Below, one piece after another: positions 34,001 through 45,530 of a DNA stretch of 64,000 bases. A model generated the notes under the pieces. That model made no database searches. It was given only the letters and a program-made list of their open reading frames with translations, and was not told the DNA's origin. The DNA is from Papio anubis (Eukaryota > Chordata > Mammalia > Primates > Cercopithecidae), in the NCBI RefSeq assembly GCF_008728515.1, contig NC_044988.1:34451159-34515158 (forward strand), in the 5' to 3' direction. The translations under genes and the position numbers were made by a program. The stretch's first letter is position 1, and every line of letters begins with the position of its first letter.

Positions 34001-37000
34001 TTGCCATGGATCAACACAATAGGAAATCTTCTGGCACTGATGGTTTTTCCAAGGGGGAGTTCTTCAGGGAGCAAAGCAAATGACCAACCAGGTTTGAGGA
34101 CCTGATTTGACAATTCCATTTTGTATTTTAAATTAGTTAATTTGCATTCTAGTCCCAATCCATCTTGTCATTTGCAGACAGTGGTTTTGGGGCTGAGTTG
34201 AGCTATACCAAAAGTCTGAACCTTCTGCACAAGGAAGGCAACCACCAAGCTTCACTTGCACTGAGGCAGTGTCTCCAATGGAAACGAGGTAGCTGGCTTG
34301 CAGAAGCTTTCCAACTCAGGGAAGTAGAACTCCTGAGTCACCTCCATATGCAAATGATTTCACAGTACTGCTGTTGAACTTCACTTCCCATCACAGCAAA
34401 TGTGTGGTAACATAGCTTTGCCACAGGAGTTTACTCACCATGGGATTTTAAAGGTGAAACATTTCAAAACTGAAATTTGAAAGAATTTAGTTTTGGATTC
34501 ACTCAATTATCATGATCACTTTGGGTGTTATTGCACCTTTCATGTTTGTGAGTTTAAATACCAGACTCTCAGGCCTCTAACTTTCAATTAAAAGTGTTTT
34601 TCTTTAATCACTGAACCTAATAGCAGGGAAAACGAAATGTTCATTTAGACTTTCAGGACCTTCAATGAGATGAGGCAGCTGAAAGATCAAAGTGTTGCAT
34701 AGTTATCCCAGTAAAGCTATTTGGATCGTACGGACCAGATCAACTGCTGTCATTCCCCACCAACCCCATCTTTCCCCAAAATTCCCAGCCCTGTTTAAGT
34801 GTTCTCTGTAGCATTTATCTCTATCTAGTATATTGTGTAGCATATCATATCATACTTTTCTATTTTGTTTATTGTCTCTCTCCTCCTAGAATATAAACTC
34901 CACAAGCACAGCGATTTGGGTCTGTTTTTTAATATTGTTGTATCCCCAGGGCTTGACGTACAGTAGAGTGGTAGTATGACAAAAGCACACAAAAAATATT
35001 TGTTGAGTCAATGAATGAATGATTTCCTCAAATAGGATTAGCCTAAAATTTTGGAAACATGAACAGACTTGGATATATGAAAATTTATTTCCAAAACTGT
35101 TCATCAGGAACTGTTAGCACCTTCTAAAGGGTACATTGAAGCAGCAGTAGTAAAAGGAGGAGGAGGAGAAGCAGCTCTGCTACTACTACTATCGAGTACT
35201 ACTACAATTAGCACTTGCTTATTCTGTGTGTTAGGTCCTGTACTGAACATTCTGCCTAAATTAGTTCATTTCCTCCTAGAAATGACTCTGTGAGGTAGGT
35301 GCTTCATCATGTAAGATGAGTATTTTTCACACTTCACTGTCTCTGAAATCTGAGTGTGTCTTTCAATGATGGAATCTTTGATTTCATGATAAGTGGTATT
35401 ATTCCCATTTTAAGGATGAGGAAACTGAGGTCCAAAGAAATTAAGTAATTTGCCCAAATTCACCCAGCCTCGTAAATGATAAAGCTAGTTCTAAATCCAA
35501 GCAGATTGGCTCTGAAGTCTGGGCCCTTAATAACCACTTATTGCCTGTATTTGCACCTCTGGTGTATGTATCAAGTTATATATTGGCTTCAAAACTATCA
35601 TGACCTTTTCTTGTTTTGATTGTTCAATGTTAGTATAGTGTTCTAGATCTCGTAGACCAGGGGTCTGCAAAAAATTTTGATTACTCACCTCATCTGTAAA
35701 ACATTTTAAACTTGTGTGTCTGTGCAGGCACATTTGTGTGTAATTATAAAAAATTTATTATCTATTAATATATAGGTTGTATCGTAAGAAATTGCCATTT
35801 TTGAAGAGCAAAAAAGGTTGAATATTACCAGTTTCATCTGGTTCAACCTAATAGACATTTGTACAAAAACAGACATTTTAAGAGGATGAAATAAAAATTT
35901 AATAAACAATATTTTCAATTTTTACTAATTGTGACGCTTCACTATTGTTAGCTAATATGTCAAGGCATGATATACCTTAGGGTGGAATTTATCATTAACA
36001 ACGGTGGATAGTGTCAATAATCTTGAGGTTTGTGTTTTTTTATATAACACTGTGAGGTCTAATTAAGTACTTAATTGTTTACAACCTCATACAGTCGCCA
36101 ATAAGAAGTGTCACTTCTGCTGTTTCCTCTGGGTTGTGCTTGAATTATTAGTATTATCTTCAATCCTCAGTTTCTTTGTGGAAAACTTTTTAATTAGTTG
36201 TTTAATTTTGTAAGATGGTTAGTTTAGTCAAAATTAGATAAGAGAATCTGAAAATCCATAATTACCCCAAAGCAACCCACTCATAAGAACTATTATTTTT
36301 GTGTTTTGAAATCATAATTTTATTGATTTCCAGTGTTTCCACTGGTAGTGGTTTCATTGATGTAGGAGTATCAAAACATCACTCATTATTTATTTCAGTT
36401 TTGTTTGATCCTAGCTGTTTTGTGTTAACTCTGAAGAAATTACATCACAGATCTATTGTTGTCCTTGGTAAATGAATGGAGAGTTAAGGCTCTAGATCAT
36501 TAGTGGTTATGCTGTAGTATTAGGAGTAAAAAAAAAGATTATATCAACAAAATAAGAACATGTTAATGTACTTGTAATAGATAAACATGAATAAAGCTCT
36601 TATGCTATATAGATGCACTGAACAATCTACTAGAATTGTCAGCAAACGGTATCTTAATCCTAAAAGGGTCCCAAACCAATGATCTAAAATTGAATCAAAC
36701 TTTCTTCCTTGAGCATAATTGTTTAAGTGATTTATTAAAATAGCCAGCATTTAAAAGCTTAAAATATAAGTATCATAATGTGGTATCCTAGATAGATCCC
36801 AGAACAGAAAAAGGATATTAGGGAAAAACTGGAGGAATGGAATAAATTATGCAGTTTAGTTATTAATAATGTACTAATGTCCTTAGTTATGATCACTGCA
36901 CCATGGTAAAGTAAGATACTAACAATAGAGGAAATTGGGTAAGGGGTATATGTAACTCTACACTATCTTTGCAATTTTTTTGTAAATTTAAAACTTCTAA

Positions 37001-40000
37001 AATAAAGAACAAATTTAAACATTAAAAAGTGTCGCCAGGAACATGTATCACTGTTTACAGATGAAACAGTATGTATTTTTATATCTAATTTCTGATCATT
37101 GGCTTCAAATCAGAAAAGTGAATGACACATCAAGATCAGGTTTTCTGTTTACTAAATAAAGTCTAAGAAAACAAAGCATACCAGCTGGAGAGATTCATGT
37201 TTATAAAGACAGATTTATAACAACAAAAATAAAATATCCAAGAATAAATTTAAGAAGAAATGGGGCACTATGTAAAAAGTATAGCACTTTACTGAGAAAC
37301 ATATGAAAACCTGAATACATGGAGAGAGGTATTTTATATTTGAATAGAAAGACTGCTGGTTTAAAGATAATTCTCTTTAAATTTTTTTTGTAGAAATTTA
37401 AGAGGTACAAGAGCAGTTTTGTCACATGGATATATTACATAGTGGTGAAGTCTGGGGTTTTAGTGTAAATTAATCTTTACATTTTGTTTGAGCCCAATAA
37501 ATGTACCAACATGATTTTTATAGCAAGATAGTCATTCCTATTAACCCAAACTTGTCCCAACTTTGAACTGAACTGAGGCAGAGCTAGCAGGTGTTCCCCA
37601 CTGCTGAGGCATCTGAACATTAAGCGTATCCCTCTGAGAACCAGCCTGCATTGATCCTCTTTCTAATGTAGACAGCATCAAGCTATATATCTAGTTCTGT
37701 GCTCAGCAAAAGCCCTGACTTCTTTTTGCTTATGTCCTAGCTCCATACAACAAAATCAACCAAAGAATTTTGGTTGTCGATCCAGTCACCTCTGAACATG
37801 AACTAACATGTCAGGCTGAGGGCTACCCCAAGGCCGAAGTCATTTGGACAAGCAGTGACCATCAAGTCCTGAGTGGTAAGACCACCACCACCAATTCCAA
37901 GAGAGAGGAGAAGCTTTTAAATGTGACCAGCACACTGAGAATCAACACAACAGCTAATGAGATTTTCTACTGCATTTTTAGGAGATTAGATCCTGAGGAA
38001 AACCATACAGCTGAATTGGTCATCCCAGGTAATATTCTGAATGTGTCCATTAAAATATGTCTAACACTGTCCCCTAGCACCTAGCATGATATCTGCCTAT
38101 CATAGTCATTCAGTGTTTGTTGAATAAATGAATTAATGAATAACATTATATTTACAAAATGTATCCTAATTCCTCACTTCCATTCATCCAAATCATATTG
38201 TTACTTAATAAACATTCACCAGATATTTATTGAATATGCCTTTTGTTCCATGCATTGTAGTACTCATTTGACACACATAGAATAATAAGACTCACGTTCA
38301 CACTCTTCAGGAAACAGATAAAAAACAAATGAACAAACAAAAAACAGGCAATCCAATACCATGTGGGAAATGCTTTCATACCATGTGGGAAACCTGGGGG
38401 AATACCTGAGAGGAATATTCAATTCAGGCCATGTTTCAGGAATACAAATCCTGGCACATCAGAGCCGCCTCCTTCTTACTAGGGTTTCTGTGGCAGGAAA
38501 TAAATGGAACGTATTTTTCTATCTTATGCCAAATAGGAGGGACCCTTTCTCCCCTGTGCCTCTCCCAAGGTAGTCTACAATATTTCAACGCTAGCAGTCT
38601 GTTTAGTGCACAGGACATGAGGCTGTGTATCCCTGGGCAAATTGCTACACTTCTGTGTGCTTCACTTTCTCTGTAGGATTATAACCTACTGAGCAAGGTT
38701 ATTGTGGGGGTCAAATTAGCAACAGTGTATGAAAATGATTTGAGACCAGTGCCTGCACAAATTCAACTATTTTTTTTTATCTCACTACTCTATAGAAGTA
38801 GGTAGGGTGGGAGACAGAGTCTGATGGGAGGCTCAGAATGTGAAAGAAAGTGAGGTGAGTGAGCATGATATTTAATATAAACACAAAGATATTCTGAGAA
38901 GAGCTTCTCACTTCCCTCGCCCCCAATAGATGTTGACAGGAAAATGCCATGTACTTCAGCAAAAACAGCTGAAAAATTAGACATAAAAGTCAATCAATAG
39001 GAAAAGATAATCCAGGATGGTCTTGTGAACAGAAAGAGGGAAAAAAAAAGTTTAGAAAATGATGGGGATGCTCTTACTGGCGTATGAGTCCTCAGGTATT
39101 CAACTGGCTTTCAGTAAAAGCTAGACTAGTGGGTTCCTGCCATTTAAAAGCTGTTTTATGACAACTTACTTGTTGGGTGGCCTACAGTAACTCACTTAAC
39201 TGTGCTGAGTCTGTTTCCTCATCTGTAAATTGGGGATTTTTTTAAATAACTGGCATGCCTAACTCATAAAGTTGTTCTGAAACTGAAATAAAACATATAT
39301 GAACAGGCATTGTAAACTGTAAGTTACGGAAAAAGCTGGCTGTTGTTGTGTCTTTAAAGCTTCACCTGGGTAGTTAGAGATGGATCATGGGTCTCAGTGG
39401 AGAGCTGAGCCAGGCAGGAGCTGACTAAGGGTGAGAGGTGGGAGTTAGCAATCTCTGAACATCTGTGTGCCATGGGACCCCTTTTCCTCCTGCATAGTAC
39501 CCCAGACAAGGAGCCTAGTAAGAGATACTAATGGCTTGTTGTCCAGAGATGTTCAAACTGCAGAGAAAGATAAGACAACAAGCATTGGCCTCCAATCATG
39601 ATGACAGATAGGAGGAGGTGGGAGCTCCTTAGCAGTGCTGGTTGGTTTTCCATGTTCTACTGTGGGCCATCTCTGCCATGTACTGTAGGCTACTAACTTC
39701 TATATTAAAAAATGCAAGAGGGGCCGGGAGTGGAGGCTCATGCCTGTAATCTCAGCACTTTGGGAGGCCAAGGTGGGCAGATCACTTGAGGTCAGGAGTT
39801 TGTAACCAGCCTGGCCAACATGGTGAATCTCTGCCTCTACTAAAAATACAAAAATTAGCCAGATGTGGTGGCGTGCACCCGTAATCCCAGCTACTCGGGA
39901 AGCTGAGGCATGAGAATTGCTTGAATCTGGGAGGCGGAGGTTGCAGTGAGCCAAGATTGTGCCACTGCCCTCCAGCCTGGGCAACAGAGAAAGACTCTGC

Positions 40001-42835
40001 CTCAAAAATAAATAAATAAATAAATAAATAAATGGAAGTGAAATAATCAAGGCCACCATTTAATACTGAGTAGCCACTCCATGTGGTTCTGTGCTAACAC
40101 ATTATAAAATATTAGCCTCACAAGAAATGTATTAGCATTTGTATTTTGTACACTGGTTAAGTATCTTGCCCAAGACCTCAAAACTGGTTAAGGGGCAGCA
40201 GAATTTAACCCCAGCGCCACCTTTTCAAAGTCTGGGCTTCTTACACTTCTCCATGCTGCTCCCATTTTAACAGACGTATCTTGCCATTCCAGCCACTCAA
40301 ACTTTGGCATTTAAGAAAATTATCCTAAAGCTAAACTAAACTTCAAGGATGACTATTCTCCTGATGACCCCTTCCCATCAAAATTTTATCTTTAGTCAGT
40401 TTGTTTTTGTTTTGTTTTGTTTTTCAGAACTACCTCTGGCACTTCCTCCAAATGAAAGGACTCACTTGGTAATTCTGGGAGCCATCTTTTTACTCCTTGG
40501 TGTAGCACTGACATTCATCTTCTATTTAAGAAAAGGTAGTATTTCCTTAATTGCAGTGGTCTCCACTGGGGATGAGGAGGGGGTGAGAATTGGATCATGG
40601 CTGCAAGGAAACCTGACTTAACCTCTGCAGGGTGGTGCAAAGGCATTCCACTATTCAACAGTAATTATATTGAAGCTGCATGGGATCACTGGGTGAAGAT
40701 GAGGTGTAAGGGGTGAGGGACAGGAGAATGGGTATGGATGGAGGTAGAAGATGCAGTGTCATACAGTTTTTTTCTATCATGAAAATAACCACAGACTTAC
40801 TGTAAAGAAGGAGCTAAAATGCCTGTCATTTTCAGTTGCATTTTAGTTTTGCATTAGTTGCACCCAGCTGGTTTCTGGGTACTCTAAGTAATAAAAATAG
40901 TTCCTCTGTAGAACTGTAGTATTTTCACCATAGAGTATTTTGTAAAATTATTGGTAGAGGATGTTACATAATTTGCATGTGTTCCTTTCTCCATTTACCT
41001 GTGGGAACAATTAAAATCCAGGAAAATGAGTATATTCAAATAATTTCCTCCCATTTATGATGATTCAGAGTAAATAATTCCTCCGATACTTAGAGAAGTA
41101 TACCAAGAGATCCAGTGATTGTATAGAGTTGTCTGATGTTAAATAGGGAAGTAGAATATGGAAGGGAATTCCAATAGTCGTTGAAAAATTCCCCACAACC
41201 CCTTACATGGGGGAAAGTGTTGTTAACTGAGAGAGTAGAGATAAGCTGTTACCAAAAATTATGTTCTTAACAGGATTGAGATAGCCAGAATATAAGGATC
41301 AAGTTTCAATGACAGTAAGATCCTGAGATGCAGTTGATTTGCACAAAGAAATAATTGTTGCCAGCTTGCATTTTGAATATTTCTCTGGAAGAAGAGATTA
41401 GTTGGCAGTAGAAATGAATAGAAATCAATAGATATTAAAATACCTCAGAATTTGGTTCATCTCTGGGAAAAGATGAAAAATAAAAGTGTATAGTCCTCAA
41501 GAAAATCTGGGATCAAAAGCATGTGCCTTACCCTATTGAATTAATTAACCTCAGAAGTTGGGAACTGTGGAATAAGGATGTCCACCAGACTTCCTAGGGA
41601 TTACAAATGTTTCATAGAACTTGAAATTTAAACTTGGGTCACTGTATGGGATGTAGAGCTGTGCTATATGGAAATAAAAATGATTTCTTTTTCTCAAGGG
41701 AGAATGATGGATATGAAAAAATGTGGCATTCGAGTTACAAACTCAAAGAAGCAACGTGGTAAGAATATCAGAAGGAATTGGGAAGTAGAAGGCAAAGGAA
41801 ACAAAAAGCTAAAGCAATAACAAAGAGAAATCCATTAGTCATAATCTCCTCTCCTTTTAAAGAATGCTGGTTCCCCTTTGCCTCACAACTAATACAAGAA
41901 CTTCTCCACCATCTCAGGAAGTTTAGGGATGGCCTTCAAGAGTAGAGTAGGGAGCAGCTCTGTGGAGAGAGGAGAGGAGCAGGGAAGGGGAAGGAGTCAG
42001 CTTCTCTTTGCTAATCTGTTGCCCTGCACCCTAGCAGCTCCCTGCAGCAGGGGACAAGGTTGACTTAGGTGGATGGATAATTAATTGATGCTAAAATATT
42101 GTGTGTCAGTATTGTATATTGTAACACTATGTTAACTGCGCCATGCACGGTAGCTCATTTAGTCCCCCACCCCTTGCCATTACCAAAAAGAGAGAGAGAA
42201 AAATACTAGAATTATCCTCATTTTACAGTAGAGAAAACAGAGGGTCAAGAAGATAAAGTAAAGTGCCCAAGAACACACAACTGATCACAAATATCAAGCT
42301 TGGGGGCCATTAGCCTAACCACAGACCCTTACTCTTAACCCATCTGCTTCAATCCATTTTGCTACAAATGTTTACATTTATAAGCAGGGCAGAAAAGTCT
42401 CATCCAGTTTATTGAACTAAGAAGAAAGTTATATTAAGGTTTCTAATTTTTTTTAATGTAGTTAGAAACCAAACTTAACAATGAGCCCAAGTTTAAAGCA
42501 GTCTAATTAACTTGACAAGCTCAGGCAAGTTTCATTCTGTGGCCCGTAGCATCATCTTTGTTGTAAAGCTAAGCAGCAAATGTTATTTGGGTCATCCTGG
42601 GGGGAAAGTCATCCCAATTTGCTCAAGACTGAGGGGTTTTTCAGGATATCATGTAAGGATAATTGGGTACAAATATAACCTGCTTCTTTCTCTCATTTCA
42701 AATGTATCATTTATCATCTCAGCAACTATGAGTTATGTTTTTTATTAGATTTCTTGTTACTTTTTCCCCAGACCGCTCCCCATGAAATTAATATACTATT
42801 ATCACTCTCCAGATACACAATTGGAGGAGACGTAA
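30985..42835 (+). CDS. CD274: CD274 (PD-L1), spliced coding region, 290 aa
   Basis: Programmed death-ligand 1 is a type I membrane protein of the B7 family. It binds PD-1 and CD80 and restrains T-cell activity. Joined exons: 30,985-31,036; 31,945-32,286; 37,741-38,028; 40,428-40,535; 41,699-41,758; 42,813-42,835 (873 nt, 290 codons plus TAA), the same length as human. All introns are GT-AG with phase-1 junctions. Domains: signal peptide 1-18, IgV about 19-127 (Cys40 with Cys114), IgC about 133-225 (Cys155 with Cys209), transmembrane about 239-259, tail 260-290. N-glycosylation sequons include Asn35 (NMT), Asn192 (NVT), Asn200 (NTT) and Asn219 (NHT). No stop or frameshift is present, so the gene looks intact. 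Residue differences from human fit an Old World monkey. Confidence 0.98.
31037..31944 (+). other. CD274: CD274 intron 2
   Basis: GTAAGA to TTTTTAG. It contains a short direct repeat ('tctttcttctgctttacacaatgataaagt' type, 31,150-31,225) and a perfect 39-bp hairpin at 31,745-31,783, about 160 bp before the exon 3 acceptor. Open frames in the intron are not supported as genes. Confidence 0.95.
31745..31783. repeat. Perfect inverted repeat, 18-bp arms, 3-base loop
   Basis: Arm TTGGGACACTATGTCTCA (31,745-31,762), loop GCA, arm TGAGACATAGTGTCCCAA (31,766-31,783). There are no mismatches. It would form a strong RNA stem-loop in the CD274 pre-mRNA or a small cruciform. Confidence 0.98.
31945..32286 (+). 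CDS. CD274: CD274 exon 3: IgV domain
   Basis: This 342-nt exon completes codon 18 and encodes residues 19-131 plus one base. It begins [20 protein letters not shown] and carries the IgV cysteines Cys40 and Cys114 ('AGVYRCMISYGG'), the typical D-x-G-x-Y-x-C motif, and the PD-1-contacting face (Ile54, Tyr56, Arg113, Met115, Ala121, Asp122, Tyr123). These contact residues are unchanged from human as I remember it. Differences lie at 'LTSL' (human LAAL), 'HSNYRQRAQLL' (human HSSYRQRARLL) and 'ALRIT' (human ALQIT). Reading past the GTAAGA donor would stop after a few residues. Confidence 0.97.
35210..35510 (-). repeat. MIR SINE with internal insertion
   Basis: 'cttattctgtgtgttaggtcctgtactgaac ... 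tgaggtaggtgcttc' and 'ggtattattcccattttaaggatgaggaaactgaggtcc ... aatttgcccaaattcaccc' are the two halves of an antisense MIR. They are separated by about 80 bp of other sequence. Confidence 0.75.
36770..37020 (+). repeat. Old L1 3' end
   Basis: 'ggtatcctagatagatcccagaacagaaaaaggatattagggaaaaactgg' and 'tgtaactctacactatctttgcaatttttttgtaaatttaaaactt' match the L1M 3' terminal UTR layout. Sequence at 37.2-37.34 kb may be another L1 piece. Confidence 0.7.
37741..38028 (+). CDS. CD274: CD274 exon 4: IgC domain
   Basis: This 288-nt exon completes codon 132 (Ala) and encodes residues 133-227 plus one base. It starts APYNKINQRILVVDPVTSEH and carries the IgC cysteines Cys155 ('HELTCQAEGYP') and Cys209 ('EIFYCIFRR'). 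Sequons lie at NVT, NTT and NHT. The donor is CCCAG|GTAATA, a weaker match than GTAAGT/GTGAGT at position +5, which may ease read-through into the intron (see the alternative 3' end). Confidence 0.97.
38029..38150 (+). other. CD274: Alternative exon 4 extension: soluble PD-L1 end from an L2 remnant
   Basis: Reading through the exon 4 donor keeps the frame open for 18 codons, GNILNVSIKICLTLSPST, ending at TAG (38,082-38,084). AATAAA follows at 38,123-38,128. The stretch from about 38,055 carries an L2 3' end ('ccctagcacctagcatgatatctgcc ... cagtgtttgttgaataaatgaattaatg'). In human, an intron-4 poly(A) site in an L2A copy yields a secreted PD-L1 with this same 18-residue tail, whose cysteine has been linked to dimer formation. 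The product would lack the membrane anchor. Use in this species is inferred. Confidence 0.8.
38151..40427 (+). other. CD274: CD274 intron 4, remainder
   Basis: Contains plus-strand MIR traces near 38,600-38,735 and 39,180-39,300 ('cctcatctgtaaattggggattt'), a full Alu (39.72-40.04 kb), an antisense MIR trace near 40,085-40,215, and a TTTTG-rich tract before the exon 5 acceptor. No gene is supported. Confidence 0.85.
39722..40034 (+). repeat. Alu with (AAAT)n tail
   Basis: Begins 'ggccgggagtggaggctcatgcctgtaatctcagcactttggg' and ends in an 'aaataaataaataaat' tail. Both monomers are present. Confidence 0.97.
40428..40535 (+). CDS. CD274: CD274 exon 5: stalk and transmembrane segment
   Basis: This 108-nt exon completes Glu228 and encodes residues 229-263 plus one base. 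The stalk LPLALPPNERTH leads into the hydrophobic membrane span (LVILGAIFLLLGVALTFIFY) and the stop-transfer residues LRK. The 'TTTTTCAG' acceptor follows a long T/G-rich tract. Human has AHPPNER where this has ALPPNER (from memory). Read-through of the GTAGTA donor would add about 26 unrelated residues before a stop at 40,619-40,621. Confidence 0.97.
40536..41698 (+). other. CD274: CD274 intron 5
   Basis: GTAGTA to CAAG. No clear repeat, gene or unusual structure seen. Confidence 0.85.
41699..41758 (+). CDS. CD274: CD274 exon 6: cytoplasmic tail
   Basis: This 60-nt exon completes Gly264 and encodes RMMDMKKCGIRVTNSKKQR (265-283) plus one base, flanked by CTCAAG and GTAAGA. Cys272, the palmitoylation site in human PD-L1, is kept. 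Two tail motifs are known in human, RMLDVEKC-type and DTSSK-type. Here the second reads VTNSK, with Val at 276 where human has Asp, and residue 269 is Met where human has Val. Human residues are from memory. Confidence 0.96.
41759..42812 (+). other. CD274: CD274 intron 6
   Basis: GTAAGA to CCAG. An antisense MIR trace lies at about 42,205-42,330 ('attatcctcattttacagtagagaaaacagaggg'). Otherwise unassigned. Confidence 0.85.
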
Positions 42836-43624
42836 TCCAGCATTGGAACTTCTGATCTTCAAGCAGGGATTCTCAGCCTGTGGTTTGGGGGTTCGTCAGG
42901 GCTGAGCATGACCAGAGGAATGAATGGGCCCGTGGGATGCATGCAGTATGGGACTTAAAAGTCCCAAGCACTGAAAATGGAACCTGGCGAAAGCAGAGGA
43001 GGAGAATGAAGAAAAATGGAGTTGAACAGGGAGCGTGGAGGGAGACCTTGATACTTTCAAATGCCTGAGGGGCTCATCGGTGCATGTGACAGGGAGAAAG
43101 GATACTTCTGAACAAGGAGCCTCCAAGCAAATCATCCACTGCTCATCTTAGGAAAACGGGTCGAGAATCCCTAATCTGAGGGTCAGTTCCTGCAGAAGTG
43201 CCCTTTGCCTCCACTCAATGCCTCAATTTGTTTTCTGCGTGACTGAGGGTCCCCAGTGTTGGAACAGTATTTATGTATGAGATTTTCCTATTTATTTTGA
43301 GTCTGTGAGGTCTTCTTGTCATGGGAGTGTGGTTGTGAATGATTTCTTTTGAAGATATATTGTAGTAGATGTTAAAATTTTGTCGCCAAACTAAACTTGA
43401 TGCTTAATGACTTGCTCACATCTAGTAAAACATGGAGTATTTGTAAGGTGCTTGGTCTCCTCTATAACTACAAGTACACATTGGAAGCATAAAGATCAAA
43501 CCGTTGATTTGTATAGGATGTCACCTTTATTTAACCCATTAATACTCTGATTGACTTAATCTTATTCTCAGACCTCAAGTGTCTGTGCAGTATCTGTTCC
43601 ATTTAAATATCAGCTTTATAATTA

Positions 43625-43790
43625 TGTGGTACCATACACACATAATCTCCTTTCATCGCTGTAACCACCCTGTTGTGATAACCACTATTATTTTACCCAT
43701 TGTACAGCTGAGGAAGCAAACAGATTAAGTAACTTTCCAAAACCAGTAAATAGCAGAGCTCAGACTGCCACCCACTGTCCTTTTATAATA
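43625..43790 (-). repeat. MIR SINE inside CD274 3' UTR
   Basis: 'ctattattttacccattgtacagctgaggaagcaaacagattaagtaac' is the antisense MIR core. It is part of the transcribed UTR. Confidence 0.75.
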
Positions 43791-45417
43791 CAATTTACAG
43801 CTATATTTTACTTTAAGCAATTCATTTATTCAAAACCCATTTATTAAGTGCCCTTGCAATATCAATCACTGTACCAGGCATTGAATCTACAGATGTGAGC
43901 AAGAGAAAGTACCTGTCCTCAAGGAGCTCGGAGTATAATAAGGAGATTAATAAGAAAATACATTATTACAATCTAGTCCAGTGTCATAGCATAAGGATGA
44001 TGTGAGGAGAAAAGCTGAGCAGTGTTGCCAAGAGGAGGAAATAGGCCAGTGTGGTCTGGGACAGTTGAATGTATTTAAACATCTTAATCATCAAAGTAAT
44101 TTTCGTTTACAAAGAGAAGTCAGTACTTAAAATAACCCTGAAAAATAACACTCGAATTCCTTTTCTAGCATTATATTTATCCCTGATTTGCCTTTGCCAT
44201 ACAATCTAATGCTTGTTTATATAGTGTCTGATATTGTTTAACAGTTCTGTCTTTTCTATTTAAATGCTATTAAATTTTAAATTCATACCTTTCCATGATT
44301 CAAAATTCAAAAGATCCCATGGGAGATGGTTTGAAAATCTCCACTTCATCCTCCAAGCCATTCAAGTTTCCTTTCCAGAAGCAACTGCTACTGCCTTTTA
44401 TTCATATGTTCTTCTAAAGATAGTCTACATTTGGAAATGTATGTTAAAAGCATATATTTTTAAATTTTTTTCCCTAAATAGTAACACATTATATGTCTGC
44501 TGTGCACTTTGCTATTTTTATTTATTGTAGTGTTTCTTATGTAGCAGATGGAATGAATTTGAAGCTCCCAATGGTCAGGACACATGCCTTCTTTGTTTCT
44601 AAGTTATCTTTCCCATAGCTTTTCATAATCTTTCATATGATGTAGTACATGTTAAATATGTGCTACATATACATTTAGACAACCAGCATTTGTTAAGTAT
44701 TTGCTCTAGGACTGAGTTTGGATTTATGTTTGCTCAAAAGGAGACCCATGGGCTCTCCAGGGTGCACTGAGTCAATCTAGTCCTAAAAAGCAATCTTATT
44801 ATTAACTCTGTATGACAGAATCATATCCGGAACTTTTGTTTTCTGCTTTCTGTCAAGTATAAACTTCACTTTGATGCTGTACTTGCAAAATCACATTTTC
44901 TTTCTGGAAATTCCAGTAGTGTACCTTGACTGCTAGTTACCCTGTGCCAGAAAAGCCTCATTCGTTGTGCTTGAACCCTTTAATGCCACTAGCTGTCATC
45001 ACTACACAGGCCTCCTAAGAGGCTTCCTGGAGGTTTTGAGATTCAGATGCCCTGCGAGATCCCAGAGTTTCCTTTCCCTCTTGGCCACATTCTGGTGTCA
45101 GTGACAAGGAATACCTTCGCTTTGCCACCCGTCAAGGTTGAAGAAACAGCGTCTCCAACAGAGCTCCTTGTGTTATCTGTTTGTACATGTGCATTTGTAC
45201 AGTAATTTGTGTGACAGTGTTCTCTGTGTGAATTACAGGCAAGAACTGTGGCTGAGCAAGGCACATAGTCTACTCAGTCTATTCCTAACTCCTCCTTGTG
45301 GTGTTGGATTTGTAAGGCACTTTATCCCTTTTGTCTCATGTTTCATCGTAAATGGCATAGGCAGAGATGATATCTAATTCTGCATTTGATTGTCACTTTT
45401 TGTACCTGCATTAATTT

Positions 45418-45423
45418 AATAAA
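45418..45423 (+). terminator. CD274: CD274 poly(A) signal AATAAA
   Basis: The hexamer in 'aatttaataaaatatcc' lies near the end of homology to the human 3' UTR, followed by T-rich sequence. It is the best canonical signal near the mRNA end. A second human signal about 70 bp downstream reads CATAAA here (45,488-45,493). Confidence 0.8.
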
Positions 45424-45530
45424 ATATCCTTATTTATTTTGTTACTCGGTACACCAGCATGTCCATTTTCTTGTTTATTTTGTGTTTCATAAAATGCTTA
45501 GTTTAACATCCCGGTGGAGAAAGTTACTTG

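Larger units (their letters stand above)
32287..37740 (+). other. CD274: CD274 intron 3
   Basis: GTAAGA to CTAG. Holdings: L2-like pieces near 32,400-32,510 and 34,870-35,015 ('gaatataaactccacaagcacagcg' to 'ttgttgagtcaatgaatgaatg'); a split antisense MIR at about 35,210-35,510; a local ATTGATCA-type palindromic cluster at 33,463-33,505; an old L1 3' end at 36,770-37,020. The stretch 33.6-34.5 kb is unassigned and has no gene. Most of the rest is AT-rich and unnamed. Confidence 0.85.
42813..45530 (+). other. CD274: CD274 exon 7: last seven codons and 3' UTR
   Basis: The exon encodes the end of the tail, (D)TQLEET, then TAA at 42,833-42,835. The rest is a 3' UTR of about 2.7 kb that follows the human one closely. 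It holds a CAGTATT miR-200-type seed match (43,265-43,271), AU-rich patches such as 'tatttatttt' (43,288 on), an antisense MIR (about 43,625-43,790) and AATAAA at 45,418-45,423. In human, loss of this 3' UTR by structural variants raises PD-L1 mRNA, so it is a strong control region. The exact cleavage site is not visible. Confidence 0.92.

Noticed and set aside
40536..40621. Alternative soluble PD-L1 by read-through of exon 5
   Set aside because: The frame stays open for about 26 codons, but it would follow the membrane span, and there is no nearby AATAAA or known isoform to support it.
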